Assembly: GCF_014205015.1 (NCBI RefSeq)
Contig: NZ_JACHMO010000001.1
Span: 1,364,001 to 1,428,000 of the forward strand
DNA from: Saccharothrix ecbatanensis
GTDB lineage: Bacteria; Actinomycetota; Actinomycetes; Mycobacteriales; Pseudonocardiaceae
Direction: 5' to 3'
DNA length: 64,000 bases
The notes under the pieces were generated by a model. It was not told the origin of the DNA. It saw only the letters and a program-made list of their open reading frames with translations, and made no database searches. A program made the position numbers and the translations under genes. Positions 27,592 to 36,625 of this stretch are shown one piece after another (position 1 is the stretch's first letter; every line of letters begins with the position of its first letter).

Positions 27592-30081
27592 ATGCCCACG
27601 CCCTCTCGTCGGGCCGTGTTGCACGCGGGGGCGGTGGTCGCCGCGGCGGCCACCGCCCTGCCCGCCGCCACCGCGCACGCCTCAGCCCCGACCACTGCCG
27701 CCGCGCGACCCGACATCGGCGTCTCGGCGGAGCCCTTCCCGCTCGGCGCGGTGAGCCTGCTCGCCGGACCGTTCCAGTCCAACACCGGGCGCACCCACAC
27801 GTACCTGAAGTTCCTGGACCCGGAACGCCTGCTGCACACGTTCCGGCTCAACGTCGGCCTGCCGTCCACGGCCGTCGCGTGCGGCGGGTGGGAGTCGCCG
27901 ACCACCGAGCTGCGCGGCCACTCCACCGGTCACGTGCTGACGGCGCTCGCGCAGGCCTACGCCCGCACCGGCGACACCGCGTTCCGCACCAAGGGCGACC
28001 ACCTCGTCGCCCAGCTCGCCGTGTGCCAGGACCGGGCGCAGGCCGCCGGGTACAACACCGGCTACCTGTCCGCGTTCCCGGAGAGCTTCATCACCAGGGT
28101 CGAGGAACGCCAAGCCGTCTGGGCGCCGTACTACACGTTGCACAAGATCATGGCCGGGTTGCTGGACATGCACCTGCTGGCGGGCAACGCCCAGGCGCTC
28201 ACCGTGCTCACCCGGATGGCCGCCTGGGTCGGCTGGCGCAACGGCAGGCTCACCCTCGCCCAGCGGCAGGCGATGTTGAGGACCGAGTTCGGCGGCATGA
28301 ACGAGGTGCTGGCGAACCTGTACCAGCTCACCGGCGACCCGGCGCACCTCACCGCCGCGCAGTACTTCGACCACGCCGAGATCTTCGACCCGTTGGCCGC
28401 CAACACCGACGCGCTCAACGGCTACCACGCCAACACTCAGATCCCCAAGGCGCTGGGCGCGATCCGCGAGTACCACGCCACCGGTCTGGCCCGGTACCGC
28501 GACATCGCCACCAACTTCTGGCACATCGTCGTCGGCGCGCACACCTACGCCATCGGCGGCAACTCCAACGGCGAGTACTTCAAGACGCCGGGCCGGATCG
28601 CGTCGGAGCTGTCGGACCACACGTGCGAGTGCTGCAACACCTACAACATGCTCAAGCTGACCCGGCAGCTGTTCCGCACCGACCAGCGCGCGCACTACTT
28701 CGACTTCTACGAGAAGGCCCTCTACAACCACCTGCTCGGCGCGCAGAACCCGGCGTCGGCGCACGGCCACCACAGCTACTACGTTCCGCTGAGGCCAGGC
28801 GGTCAGCGTACCTACAGCAACGACTACTACGACTTCACGTGCTGCCACGGCACCGGCATGGAGACCAACTCCAAGCACGGCGACAGCGTCTACTTCCACG
28901 CGGGCAACACGTTGTACGTCAACCTGTTCATCGCCTCCGTGCTCACCTGGCCCGGCCGGGGGATCACGGTGCGGCAGGACACCGGCTTCCCCGAGTCGCC
29001 CACGACCCGGCTCACCGTCACCGGTTCCGGCCCGATCGACCTGCGGGTGCGCATCCCGTCCTGGGCGGCCGGCTCCCAGCTCCGGCTCAACGGCGCGGTG
29101 CAGGACGTGCCGGTCGTGCCCGGCACCTACGCGCGGCTGAATCGGACCTGGGCGAGCGGTGACGTGGTGGAGGTCGGCCTGCCGATGACGTTGACCCGGG
29201 AGAGCACCCCGGACAACCCGGCCGTGCAGGCGGTCCGGCACGGCCCGATCGTGCTGGCGGGCGGGTACGGGACGACGAACCTGACGTCGATGCCGACCCT
29301 CCAACCGGCGACCCTGCGCGCCACCACCACCCCGTTGCGGTACACCGCGACCGCGAGCACCGGCCAGGTGACGCTGCTGCCGTTCTACCAGCTGCACGGG
29401 CAGCGCTACACGGTCTACTGGAACGTCACGGACACTCCCGCGCCACCGCCGTTCATCGCGCACTACCCGTTCGACGAGGCGGCGGGCTCGGTGGCGGCGG
29501 ACGCCACCGGCAACGGCCGGACCGCGACGCTCGCCGGTGGCGCCAAGTGGACCACGGGCCGCAGCGGCTCGGCGGTCGACCTGGGCGGTTCCGGTGAGCA
29601 CGTGCTGCTGCCCGCCGGTCTGCTCACCGGTGCGACGGCGTTCAGCGTGGCCACCTGGGTGTGGCTCGGATCGGTGACCACGTGGTCCCGGGTGTTCGAC
29701 TTCGGCACCGGCCCGACCACGTGCCTGTTCCTCACCCCGCGCAGTTCGGCCGGCGGCCTCCGGTTCGCCATCACCACCGGCGGCGCGGGCGCGGAACAAC
29801 GCATCGACGCGCCCGCCCCACTGCCGTCCGGTGCGTGGACGCACGTCGCGGTGACGCAGGTCGGCAACGTCGGCGTGCTCTACGTCAACGGCGTCGAGAC
29901 GGCCCGGAACACGGCGCTGACCCTGCGGCCGTCCGCGCTCGGCAGCACCACGCAGAACTGGATCGGCCGATCCCAGTACGCGGGCGACCCGTACCTGGAC
30001 GGCGCCGTGGACGGCTTCCGCGTCTACGGCCGCGCCCTCACCGCCTCCGAAGTGGCGGACCTTAACGCCACCGGCCGTTAA
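27592..30081 (+). CDS. Secreted GH127 enzyme with LamG-like C-terminal domain
   Basis: An 829-residue secreted glycosidase. The N-terminus has a twin-arginine pattern (SRRAVLHAGAVV), so export by Tat is likely. The GH127 catalytic domain spans about 45-620 and carries the key residues: HTCECCNTYNM near 342 (the glutamate and zinc-binding cysteine) and DFTCCHGTGME near 413 (cysteine pair). Residues 621-829 form a LamG/concanavalin-like module (FIAHYPFDEAAGSVAADATG onward). It differs from the cytoplasmic GH127 of this locus and probably removes beta-linked arabinofuranose outside the cell. The ATG follows the peptidase stop by 5 bases with GGAAGG upstream. Confidence 0.88.
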   Translation: MPTPSRRAVLHAGAVVAAAATALPAATAHASAPTTAAARPDIGVSAEPFPLGAVSLLAGPFQSNTGRTHTYLKFLDPERLLHTFRLNVGLPSTAVACGGWESPTTELRGHSTGHVLTALAQAYARTGDTAFRTKGDHLVAQLAVCQDRAQAAGYNTGYLSAFPESFITRVEERQAVWAPYYTLHKIMAGLLDMHLLAGNAQALTVLTRMAAWVGWRNGRLTLAQRQAMLRTEFGGMNEVLANLYQLTGDPAHLTAAQYFDHAEIFDPLAANTDALNGYHANTQIPKALGAIREYHATGLARYRDIATNFWHIVVGAHTYAIGGNSNGEYFKTPGRIASELSDHTCECCNTYNMLKLTRQLFRTDQRAHYFDFYEKALYNHLLGAQNPASAHGHHSYYVPLRPGGQRTYSNDYYDFTCCHGTGMETNSKHGDSVYFHAGNTLYVNLFIASVLTWPGRGITVRQDTGFPESPTTRLTVTGSGPIDLRVRIPSWAAGSQLRLNGAVQDVPVVPGTYARLNRTWASGDVVEVGLPMTLTRESTPDNPAVQAVRHGPIVLAGGYGTTNLTSMPTLQPATLRATTTPLRYTATASTGQVTLLPFYQLHGQRYTVYWNVTDTPAPPPFIAHYPFDEAAGSVAADATGNGRTATLAGGAKWTTGRSGSAVDLGGSGEHVLLPAGLLTGATAFSVATWVWLGSVTTWSRVFDFGTGPTTCLFLTPRSSAGGLRFAITTGGAGAEQRIDAPAPLPSGAWTHVAVTQVGNVGVLYVNGVETARNTALTLRPSALGSTTQNWIGRSQYAGDPYLDGAVDGFRVYGRALTASEVADLNATGR

Positions 30082-30098
30082 CCCCCCAGAGGACAACC

Positions 30099-31523
30099 AT
30101 GCGCATCCGACACCGCGCGGTGAAGGTCGGTGCGGCGCTCGCGCTCGTCGCCTCCGCCGTCGTCAGCCCGACCGCGTCAGCGGCCAACCCGATCGTCACC
30201 GGCTACTACACCGCCGATCCCGCACCCCTGGTCGTCGGCAACACGATGTACATCTACGCGGGCCGTGACGAAGCGGCCGTGGGGAACAACAACTTCGTCA
30301 TGCGCGAGTGGCGGGTGCTGTCCTCCACGGACGCCGCCACGTGGACCGACCACGGCGCGCGGGCGAACGTCGCCACGTTCCCGTGGGCGGGCGCAGACGC
30401 GTGGGCGAGCGAGGTGGAGCCCCGCAACGGCAAGTACTACTGGTACACCTCGATCAACGGCAACGGGCCGGGCTGGATGGACATCGGCGTGGCGGTCGGG
30501 GACAGCCCCCTCGGCCCGTTCCGCGACGCCAAGGGCGGGCCGCTGATCAGCGACAGCACGCCCAACTCGTCCGGGCTGAACATCGACCCGACGGTGTTCA
30601 CCGACGACGACGGCCAGGCCTACCTCTACTGGGGCGGCTACTGGGGCGCCCGCGCGGCGAAGCTCAAGCCGAACATGATCGAGCTGGACGGGCCGGTGGT
30701 CACGCCGCAAGGCCTGGCGAACTTCTGGGAAGCGCCCTGGATGTTCAAGCGCAACGGCCTGTACTACATGATGTACGCGGCCAACGACACCAACGGCTGC
30801 GTCACGTCGTCCAGCTACGCCTGCCAGCGGTACGCCACCGCCACCAGCCCGCTCGGGCCGTGGACACACCGCGGCGTGGTGCTTGACCAGGTCTCCTCGA
30901 CCACCAACCACGCTGGCGTCGTGCAGTTCAACGGGCAGTGGTACATCGTCTACCACAACGCCAACGCGCCCGGCGGCGGCAACTTCCGCCGTTCCGTCGC
31001 GGTGGACCTGCTGCACTTCAACGCCGACGGCACCATGCGCAAGGTCGTGCAGACCACCGCCGGTCCGCCGCCGAACCCCTCCGGCGGCACGGGCACGAAC
31101 CTGGGCCCGTCGGCCACCGCCTCCACCTCGTACGTCTCGCCGTGGGAGACGCTCGCCGCGGTCAACAACGGTGGCACGCCCGCGAACTCCGGGGACCGCT
31201 CGAACCTCGCCTACGGCAACTGGCCCGAGCGGGGCACGCAGTGGGTCGAGTACACCTGGCCCACCGCCAAGTCGGTAAACCGGGTGTCCACCTACTGGTT
31301 CGACGACGACCAGGGCATCGACCTGCCCGCGTCGTGCCAGGTGCAGTACTGGAACGGCAGCGCGTACGTCGACGTGCCCGGCCAGTCGACCTGCGGTGTC
31401 GCGGGCAACACCTTCAACACCACCACTTTCACCACGGTCGACACCACCCGGCTGCGGCTGAACGTGACCTCCAAGCCCGACTTCTCGACGGGAGTGTTGG
31501 AATGGCAAGTCTTCCAGGCGTGA
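30099..31523 (+). CDS. Secreted GH43-family glycosidase with discoidin-like module
   Basis: A 474-residue secreted protein. The signal peptide ends near residue 28 (TASAA). The five-bladed GH43 domain follows, with the three acidic residues in place: TADPAP (general base aspartate), GLNIDPTVFTDDDG (second aspartate) and NFWEAPWMFK (acid glutamate). GH43 enzymes act on alpha-L-arabinofuranosyl or beta-xylosyl links. The last 140 residues are a discoidin-like module (SYVSPWETLAAVNNG, FDDDQGIDLPASCQVQYWNG) related to the one in the neighbouring peptidase. It begins 17 bases after the GH127-LamG gene, with AGAGGACAACC before the ATG, and its end overlaps the next gene by 22 bases. Confidence 0.85.
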   Translation: MRIRHRAVKVGAALALVASAVVSPTASAANPIVTGYYTADPAPLVVGNTMYIYAGRDEAAVGNNNFVMREWRVLSSTDAATWTDHGARANVATFPWAGADAWASEVEPRNGKYYWYTSINGNGPGWMDIGVAVGDSPLGPFRDAKGGPLISDSTPNSSGLNIDPTVFTDDDGQAYLYWGGYWGARAAKLKPNMIELDGPVVTPQGLANFWEAPWMFKRNGLYYMMYAANDTNGCVTSSSYACQRYATATSPLGPWTHRGVVLDQVSSTTNHAGVVQFNGQWYIVYHNANAPGGGNFRRSVAVDLLHFNADGTMRKVVQTTAGPPPNPSGGTGTNLGPSATASTSYVSPWETLAAVNNGGTPANSGDRSNLAYGNWPERGTQWVEYTWPTAKSVNRVSTYWFDDDQGIDLPASCQVQYWNGSAYVDVPGQSTCGVAGNTFNTTTFTTVDTTRLRLNVTSKPDFSTGVLEWQVFQA

Positions 31524-34500
31524 CCAGGTTGCTGGCGGCCGTCGTGGTGCTCGGCTCGCTCCTCGTGCCCGTGCAGTCCGCCTCCGCCGCGCAGACCATC
31601 GGCTATCCCACGTTCAACGGGCCGTCGGTGCCCGCGCCGCCCGTCGGCTACAACACCGGCAGCACCATGAAGGCCATCTACGACGCCGAGAGCGGCGGCA
31701 CGGACTTCTGGATGGACCGCCTGCTCGCCCGACCCGGCAACGACCCGGCCGGGACGTGGCTGATGACCCGCGGCCGCGGCCTGTACATGAACACGCACAA
31801 CACGGCCGTCCTCGGATTCGGCGGCAACACCGCCTACTGGGACAACATCAGCGGCCAGAACGCCTACGCCATCACCGTGGGCTCCGGGACGCTGACCGAG
31901 CAGGTGTCGAGCCGGTGGCAGGCTCCGAGCCACTGGAAGGGCGTCTACACGCGCACCGGCGTGCGGGTGGACGTCGCCAAGTTCATCACCCACAACAACG
32001 TGGCCGTCACCAACCTGACCGTCACCAACACCGGCTCGGCGTCCACGACCCTCGGGCTGCGGGTCACTTCCCCGTACGCGACGACGGCCAATGGCGCCGA
32101 GCTGACCGGCAGCCGACAGGTGAAGAACAACCTGACCACCATCCGGCCGAGGCTGGCCGGTGACGGGTTCTCGGTCGCCAACGGCGGGCTCGACCGCTCG
32201 GTGACGCTGGCCGCCGGTCAGGCCGTGACCACGAAGGTCGTCATGGGGTTCGTCACCGACGAGATCCCCGAGTCGCTGACCGAGTACAACGCCTACCGCG
32301 GCCACTCGCCGTCGGTCGCGTTCGCCACTCACGTGCGCGACTACAACCGCTGGTGGGCGGACAACATCCCGTACATCGACGTGCCCGACCCGGCCATCAA
32401 GAAGAACGTCTACTACCGCTGGTGGTTGATGCGGTTCAACTACCTCGACGTCGACATCCCCGGCCAGGACTTCCAGTTCCCGGTCTCGATCGAGGGCGTC
32501 ACCGGCTACAACAACGCGATCGCGCTGACCCAGCCGATGCACATCGACGACCTGAAGTACCTGCGCGACCCGGTCTACTCGTACGGGCCGTGGCTGTCGG
32601 TCGGCCAGTCGTCCAAGGGCGGCCGGTTCATGGACAACCCGGGCGACCCGGAGAACTGGTCCAACTCCTACACCCAGTACATCTCCGAGGCGGCCTGGCG
32701 CAGCTACCAGATCCACGGCGGCCAGCCACCCGTCGCCGGGAACCTCGCCAAGTACGCCGAAGGTGACGCCAAGGGCCAACTGGCCACGTACGACACGAAC
32801 AACAACGGCGTCATCGAGTACGACTGGGGCGCGATGACCGGCAACGACGCCGACGCGGTGTCGTTCGACTGGCGGGCGGGGAACCTCGACCGGGCCGAGA
32901 CGGCGTACGTGTGGAGCGGCGCGATGGCCGCGCAGCAGGCGTACGCGCTGATCGGCGACACGGTGAAGGCGAACGAGATGCAGGCGCTCGCCGACCGCAT
33001 CCGCAACGGCGTGGTGAACACGCTGTGGAACCCGTCGCGGCAGCTGCTGGAGCACAAGCACGTGGGCACGAACACCCACGTGCCGTGGAAGGAGATCAAC
33101 AACTACTACCCGTACTCGGTCGGCCTGATGCCGAACACGGCCCAGTACCGCGAGGCGCTGCGGCTGTTCTCGGACCCGGCCGAGTACCCGGTGTTCCCGT
33201 TCTACACCGCCAACCAGCGGGACAAGGCCGCCGCCGCGGCAGCGGGCCACCCCGGTTCCAACAACTTCTCCACCATCAACTCGACGGTCCAGTTCCGGCT
33301 GTACTCGTCGGTGCTGCGCAACTACCCGAACCAGTGGATGACCGCCGAGGACTACAAGAAGCTGCTCTACTGGAACACCTGGGCGCAGTACATCGGCGGC
33401 AACACGCAGTGGCCGGACGCCAACGAGTTCTGGGCGAACTGGAACGCCGGCACCCGGAACATCGACTACCGGTCGTGGATCCACCACAACATCCTCGGCA
33501 GCAGCAACTGGACCGTGGTCGAGGACGTGGCCGGGTTGAGGCCCCGCACGGACAGCCGGATCGAGCTCTCGCCGATCAACATCGGCTGGTCGCACTTCGC
33601 GGTCAACAACCTGCGCTACCGCAACATGGACCTGAGCGTGGTGTGGGACGACCCGGCCGACGGCGTCACCCGCTACAACGGTGTGCCGCAAGGGTATTCG
33701 GTCTACCTGAACGGCACGCGCGCGTTCACCGTCGACCGCCTCACCCGCGTGGTCTACAACCCGGCGACCGGTGAGGTCACGTTCCCGTCCGGGGCCGGTG
33801 CGGTGAACTACAACGTCGCCGTCGCCGGGTTGCGCGCCCCGCAGGACGTGGCGCACAACAGCACGCGGATGGTGGACATCTTCGCCAAGGCGGGCGTCGA
33901 CCTGACGTCCACCACGCCCAACCTGGCACAGGGCGCGGCCGTCACGGCGTCCTACACGGCCTCGGGCACTTCCACCGGCGCCGCGGTCGACGGGTTCCCG
34001 ACCAACGAACCGCTGTGGGGCACTTCGGGATCGCCCAACGCCTCGGACTGGTACGAGATCGACTTCCGGCAACAGCGGACGACCGACGAGGTGCGGCTGC
34101 ACTTCCGCGACGACCGGGCAGGCAACCGCTACCGCGCGCCGTCGTCGTACGAGGTCCAGTACTGGAACGGCAGTGCGTGGGTGAGCGCGGCGGCGCAGTC
34201 CAAGACCCCGGTGACGCCGCGGGCCAACTACAACCGGGTGAGGTTCACGCCGGTGGTCACGCAGCGGGTCCGGGTCCGGCTGACCCACGCGTCGGGGTTC
34301 AAGACCGGGCTGACCGAGGTGAAGGTCTACAACCGGGGCGGCGTCGATCCGCAGCCGCCGGCGAACCTGGCCTTGTCCGCGACACCGTCGGCCTCCTACA
34401 CGTCACCGTGGGAGTCAGTGGCGGCGGTCAACGACGGCATCGACCCGCCGGCGTCCAACGACACCGTGAACCCGCGGTGGGGCACCTGGCCGAACACCGG

Positions 34501-34783
34501 CGAGCAGTGGGCCGAGCTGACGTGGGACGCGGCGAAGTCCGTGCGGTCCGCGCAGGTGTACTTCTTCGACGACAACGGGGGAGTGCGGGTGCCCGCGTCG
34601 TGGCGGTTGCAGTACTGGAACGGCTCGGCCTACGTCGACGTGACGGGGGCGAGCGGGTATCCGGTGGCCGCCGACCGCTATCACGAGGTGACGTTCACCG
34701 GGGTGAGCACGACCCGGTTGCGGGTGGTGCTCCAGAGCGGGGCCGGCTCGGTCGGGCTGCTGGAGGTGAAGGCCTTCGGCTGA
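31502..34783 (+). CDS. Secreted MGH1-like glycoside hydrolase with two discoidin-like modules
   Basis: A 1093-residue secreted protein. The signal peptide (residues 1-30, ending ASAAQ) precedes a beta-rich domain and an (alpha/alpha)6-barrel region (about 290-720) of the mannosylglycerate-hydrolase-like clan, with MRFNYLDVDIPGQDF, SFDWRAGNLDRAETAYVW and WKEINNYYPYSVGLMP. Two discoidin-like modules follow, about 810-945 and 955-1093. I cannot name the GH family; GH121 (beta-L-arabinobiosidase), GH142 or GH63-like are candidates. The ATG at 31502 overlaps the GH43 gene and has GACGGGAG upstream; the earlier frame is a shadow. It is the last gene of the run and ends before a strong terminator. 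Confidence 0.75.
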   Translation: MASLPGVTRLLAAVVVLGSLLVPVQSASAAQTIGYPTFNGPSVPAPPVGYNTGSTMKAIYDAESGGTDFWMDRLLARPGNDPAGTWLMTRGRGLYMNTHNTAVLGFGGNTAYWDNISGQNAYAITVGSGTLTEQVSSRWQAPSHWKGVYTRTGVRVDVAKFITHNNVAVTNLTVTNTGSASTTLGLRVTSPYATTANGAELTGSRQVKNNLTTIRPRLAGDGFSVANGGLDRSVTLAAGQAVTTKVVMGFVTDEIPESLTEYNAYRGHSPSVAFATHVRDYNRWWADNIPYIDVPDPAIKKNVYYRWWLMRFNYLDVDIPGQDFQFPVSIEGVTGYNNAIALTQPMHIDDLKYLRDPVYSYGPWLSVGQSSKGGRFMDNPGDPENWSNSYTQYISEAAWRSYQIHGGQPPVAGNLAKYAEGDAKGQLATYDTNNNGVIEYDWGAMTGNDADAVSFDWRAGNLDRAETAYVWSGAMAAQQAYALIGDTVKANEMQALADRIRNGVVNTLWNPSRQLLEHKHVGTNTHVPWKEINNYYPYSVGLMPNTAQYREALRLFSDPAEYPVFPFYTANQRDKAAAAAAGHPGSNNFSTINSTVQFRLYSSVLRNYPNQWMTAEDYKKLLYWNTWAQYIGGNTQWPDANEFWANWNAGTRNIDYRSWIHHNILGSSNWTVVEDVAGLRPRTDSRIELSPINIGWSHFAVNNLRYRNMDLSVVWDDPADGVTRYNGVPQGYSVYLNGTRAFTVDRLTRVVYNPATGEVTFPSGAGAVNYNVAVAGLRAPQDVAHNSTRMVDIFAKAGVDLTSTTPNLAQGAAVTASYTASGTSTGAAVDGFPTNEPLWGTSGSPNASDWYEIDFRQQRTTDEVRLHFRDDRAGNRYRAPSSYEVQYWNGSAWVSAAAQSKTPVTPRANYNRVRFTPVVTQRVRVRLTHASGFKTGLTEVKVYNRGGVDPQPPANLALSATPSASYTSPWESVAAVNDGIDPPASNDTVNPRWGTWPNTGEQWAELTWDAAKSVRSAQVYFFDDNGGVRVPASWRLQYWNGSAYVDVTGASGYPVAADRYHEVTFTGVSTTRLRVVLQSGAGSVGLLEVKAFG

Positions 34784-34798
34784 GAGCCGGGAGTGGAC

Positions 34799-34829
34799 GG
34801 GGGGATCGGTCGTGACGACCGATCCCCCC
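34799..34829. terminator. Bidirectional terminator of the glycan locus
   Basis: A perfect 14-bp stem (GGGGGGATCGGTCG / complement) with a TGA loop lies between two converging genes, 15 bases after the MGH1-like stop and 16 bases after the opposing stop. Confidence 0.88.
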
Positions 34830-34845
34830 ACCTCGGCGAGACGGC

Positions 34846-35391
34846 TCAGCAGCCGCCGCAGTTGTAGTAGGTGACGTCCCAGTGGTTGCTCTCCAGGTAG
34901 TAGATGTTCCCGGAGCCGGAACGCCACTTGTTGCCACCGATGTAGGCGAACGTGTTGCGGATGTAGTTGCCGAGGCAGCTGTAGAGGCTGTAGTCGAGCT
35001 TGTAGCCGTTCCAGTGGCTGTAGGTGCCGCTGGCGTGGCCGGTCTCGGTGCCACCGGTGATGTTCATCGCGCAGCCGGTCGCGCGCTTCAGGGTCTCGGC
35101 GCCTTGGACGGTGGTCAGGTTGATCTGGTCGAACGACGTGCAGGTCGAGTTGTAGCGGTTGCTGCAATTGCCGCTGGACGACCAGGTGATGCCCGCGGCG
35201 CGGAAACGGGCGGCGGCCTCGGAGTGCGACAGCTTCGTGACCAGTGCGGTGACCGGGGTCTCGGCGGCGGGCTGGAAGACGGCGTCCTGGTGGGACGGGC
35301 CGGGTGCGGCGGCGGCGCTGGTGGCGCCCGCGATGGTGAACAGGGCGGCGGCAGCGGCCACGACGGCGGTGCGGAATCGACCGGTACGCAT
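34846..35391 (-). CDS. Small secreted protein with M15-like zinc-peptidase signature
   Basis: A 181-residue secreted protein with a Sec signal peptide (MRTGRFRTAVVAAAAALFT, cut after SAAAA). The mature domain has six cysteines. The stretch TETGHASGTYSHWNGYKLD gives S-x-x-x-x-x-x-H-W-N-G-x-x-x-D, close to the S-x-H-x-x-G-x-x-x-D zinc site of D-Ala-D-Ala peptidases of family M15, and YLESNHWDVTYY near the end fits the E-x-x-H-x-x-x third ligand. The ATG at 35391 is preceded by AAAGGA; a longer frame from 35451 lacks signal character. Family members in actinomycetes are usually called hypothetical. A cell-wall peptidase role is inference. Confidence 0.55.
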   Translation of the reverse strand: MRTGRFRTAVVAAAAALFTIAGATSAAAAPGPSHQDAVFQPAAETPVTALVTKLSHSEAAARFRAAGITWSSSGNCSNRYNSTCTSFDQINLTTVQGAETLKRATGCAMNITGGTETGHASGTYSHWNGYKLDYSLYSCLGNYIRNTFAYIGGNKWRSGSGNIYYLESNHWDVTYYNCGGC

Positions 35392-36040
35392 GGGGGGACT
35401 GTCCTTTCGACGAGCAGCCCTCGTCGACCCGGGGTGACCGGGTGGGAGCAAGGGATGCGGCAGGGGTCGTCGGCCAGCCTAGGTCGCGGTGTCGTTGCCC
35501 CACAGCGGCCAAGTGGGAGATTTTCTGACATTGCTTTCCGTGGTATAGCGGTCACTCTTCGCATCTGCCTTGTGCTGCGCCGGGCGGTATCCCCCTGAGG
35601 TGCGGTTTTTCGCCCTCCTTGCCGGTGCCCGGCAAACAACCCGGTCGCAGAGCGGCCGATGTGCGGCGTTGTCCGCTCCGCCCGTGTCGATCACTATTAG
35701 TGCAGGTCAGCGAGGGTTGGGGAACCCCGCAGGCCGGTGCAGGTGAGATCGGGGAGCAAGGGGGCAGGGGGAGCGGGGGGTAAGGGGAACAAGGGGGGAC
35801 AGGGGGAACGGTTCCACGTCGGTCGGGGGGCGGGAACTGAGTCGAAGCACCGGAGCACGGGCGGCACAAGGCCCTCGCTCCGGTGCTTCGAGCGTTTGGG
35901 ACCTTCGTTCGGGGGTTCGTTCGGGGTTCGGGGTTCCACAGTCGTCGACCGGCCGTCCGACGAACGTCAGCGGTTCGTAATGCCGGATTTCGGGGTCCGG
36001 TGGGGGACGATCCAGGTGTGTCCCTCTGGAGGTGTGGTTG
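35392..36040. other. 649-base gene-free region with G-tracts
   Basis: No supportable gene was found between the M15-like gene and the thioredoxin-like gene. The stretch contains a small hairpin TTGCCGG-TGC-CCGGCAA (35619-35635), a run of seven G-tracts of 4-6 G each at 35751-35810 that could fold as G-quadruplexes on the plus strand, a 14-bp inverted repeat (35843-35890) and short TTCGGGG repeats at 35908-35936. Both divergent promoters must lie here. Confidence 0.6.
35843..35890. repeat. Perfect 14-bp inverted repeat
   Basis: CGAAGCACCGGAGC at 35843-35856 is repeated in reverse complement at 35877-35890 with a 20-base loop. It lies far from any upstream stop codon, so it is not an ordinary terminator. 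An RNA structure or regulator site is possible. Confidence 0.6.
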
Positions 36041-36625
36041 ATGCTGTGGAAGTCCGCGTCCGTTGTCGCCCTGATGACCCTGGTGGTGAGCTGCGGGTCC
36101 GAGCCGATGTCGAGCGGTGGCTCGCCGTCCACGACCGCGGCGCCGACGACGTCCGGCACCGCCGCGACACCCGGTTCGACAGCTCCGAGCGAGCCCGTGC
36201 CCGCGCCGAGCGCGCCGGTGCCCGAGCAGCTGAAGTTCACCGCCAAGACGGTGGCCGGGGCCGACTTCTCGGGTGAGAGCCTTGCCGGCAAGCCCGCCGT
36301 GCTGTGGTTCTGGGCGCCGTGGTGCCCGAACTGCCAGCGCGAGGCGCCAGGTGTGGCGGCCACGGCGAAGGACAACGGCGGGGTCACGTTCCTCGGTGTC
36401 GCCGCGCTGGACGAGGTGCCCGCCATGGCGAAGTTCGTGGACCGGTTCAAGCTCGACGGCTTCGCGCACGTCGCCGACAAGGAAGCGGCGGTGTGGAAGC
36501 GGTTCGGCGTCACCGCGCAGCCCGCGTACGCGTTCGTCGGCCGGGACGGCAAGGTGGACGTGGTGACGACCCAGCTCTCCGAACAGGAGCTGCGTGACCG
36601 GGTTGCCGCGCTCGCGGGGTCGTGA
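36041..36625 (+). CDS. Thioredoxin-like redox lipoprotein (TlpA/ResA type)
   Basis: A 194-residue lipoprotein with lipobox LVVSC near residue 18, a Ser/Thr/Pro-rich spacer of about 45 residues, and a thioredoxin-fold domain. The redox site W-C-P-N-C is at residues 94-98 and the cis-proline side reads TAQPAYAFV. It would work outside the membrane on disulfides, fed with electrons by the CcdA-like protein encoded right after it. The ATG at 36041 has GGAGG 8 bases upstream; a GTG three codons earlier is less likely. The stop overlaps the next start (TGATG). Confidence 0.88.
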   Translation: MLWKSASVVALMTLVVSCGSEPMSSGGSPSTTAAPTTSGTAATPGSTAPSEPVPAPSAPVPEQLKFTAKTVAGADFSGESLAGKPAVLWFWAPWCPNCQREAPGVAATAKDNGGVTFLGVAALDEVPAMAKFVDRFKLDGFAHVADKEAAVWKRFGVTAQPAYAFVGRDGKVDVVTTQLSEQELRDRVAALAGS

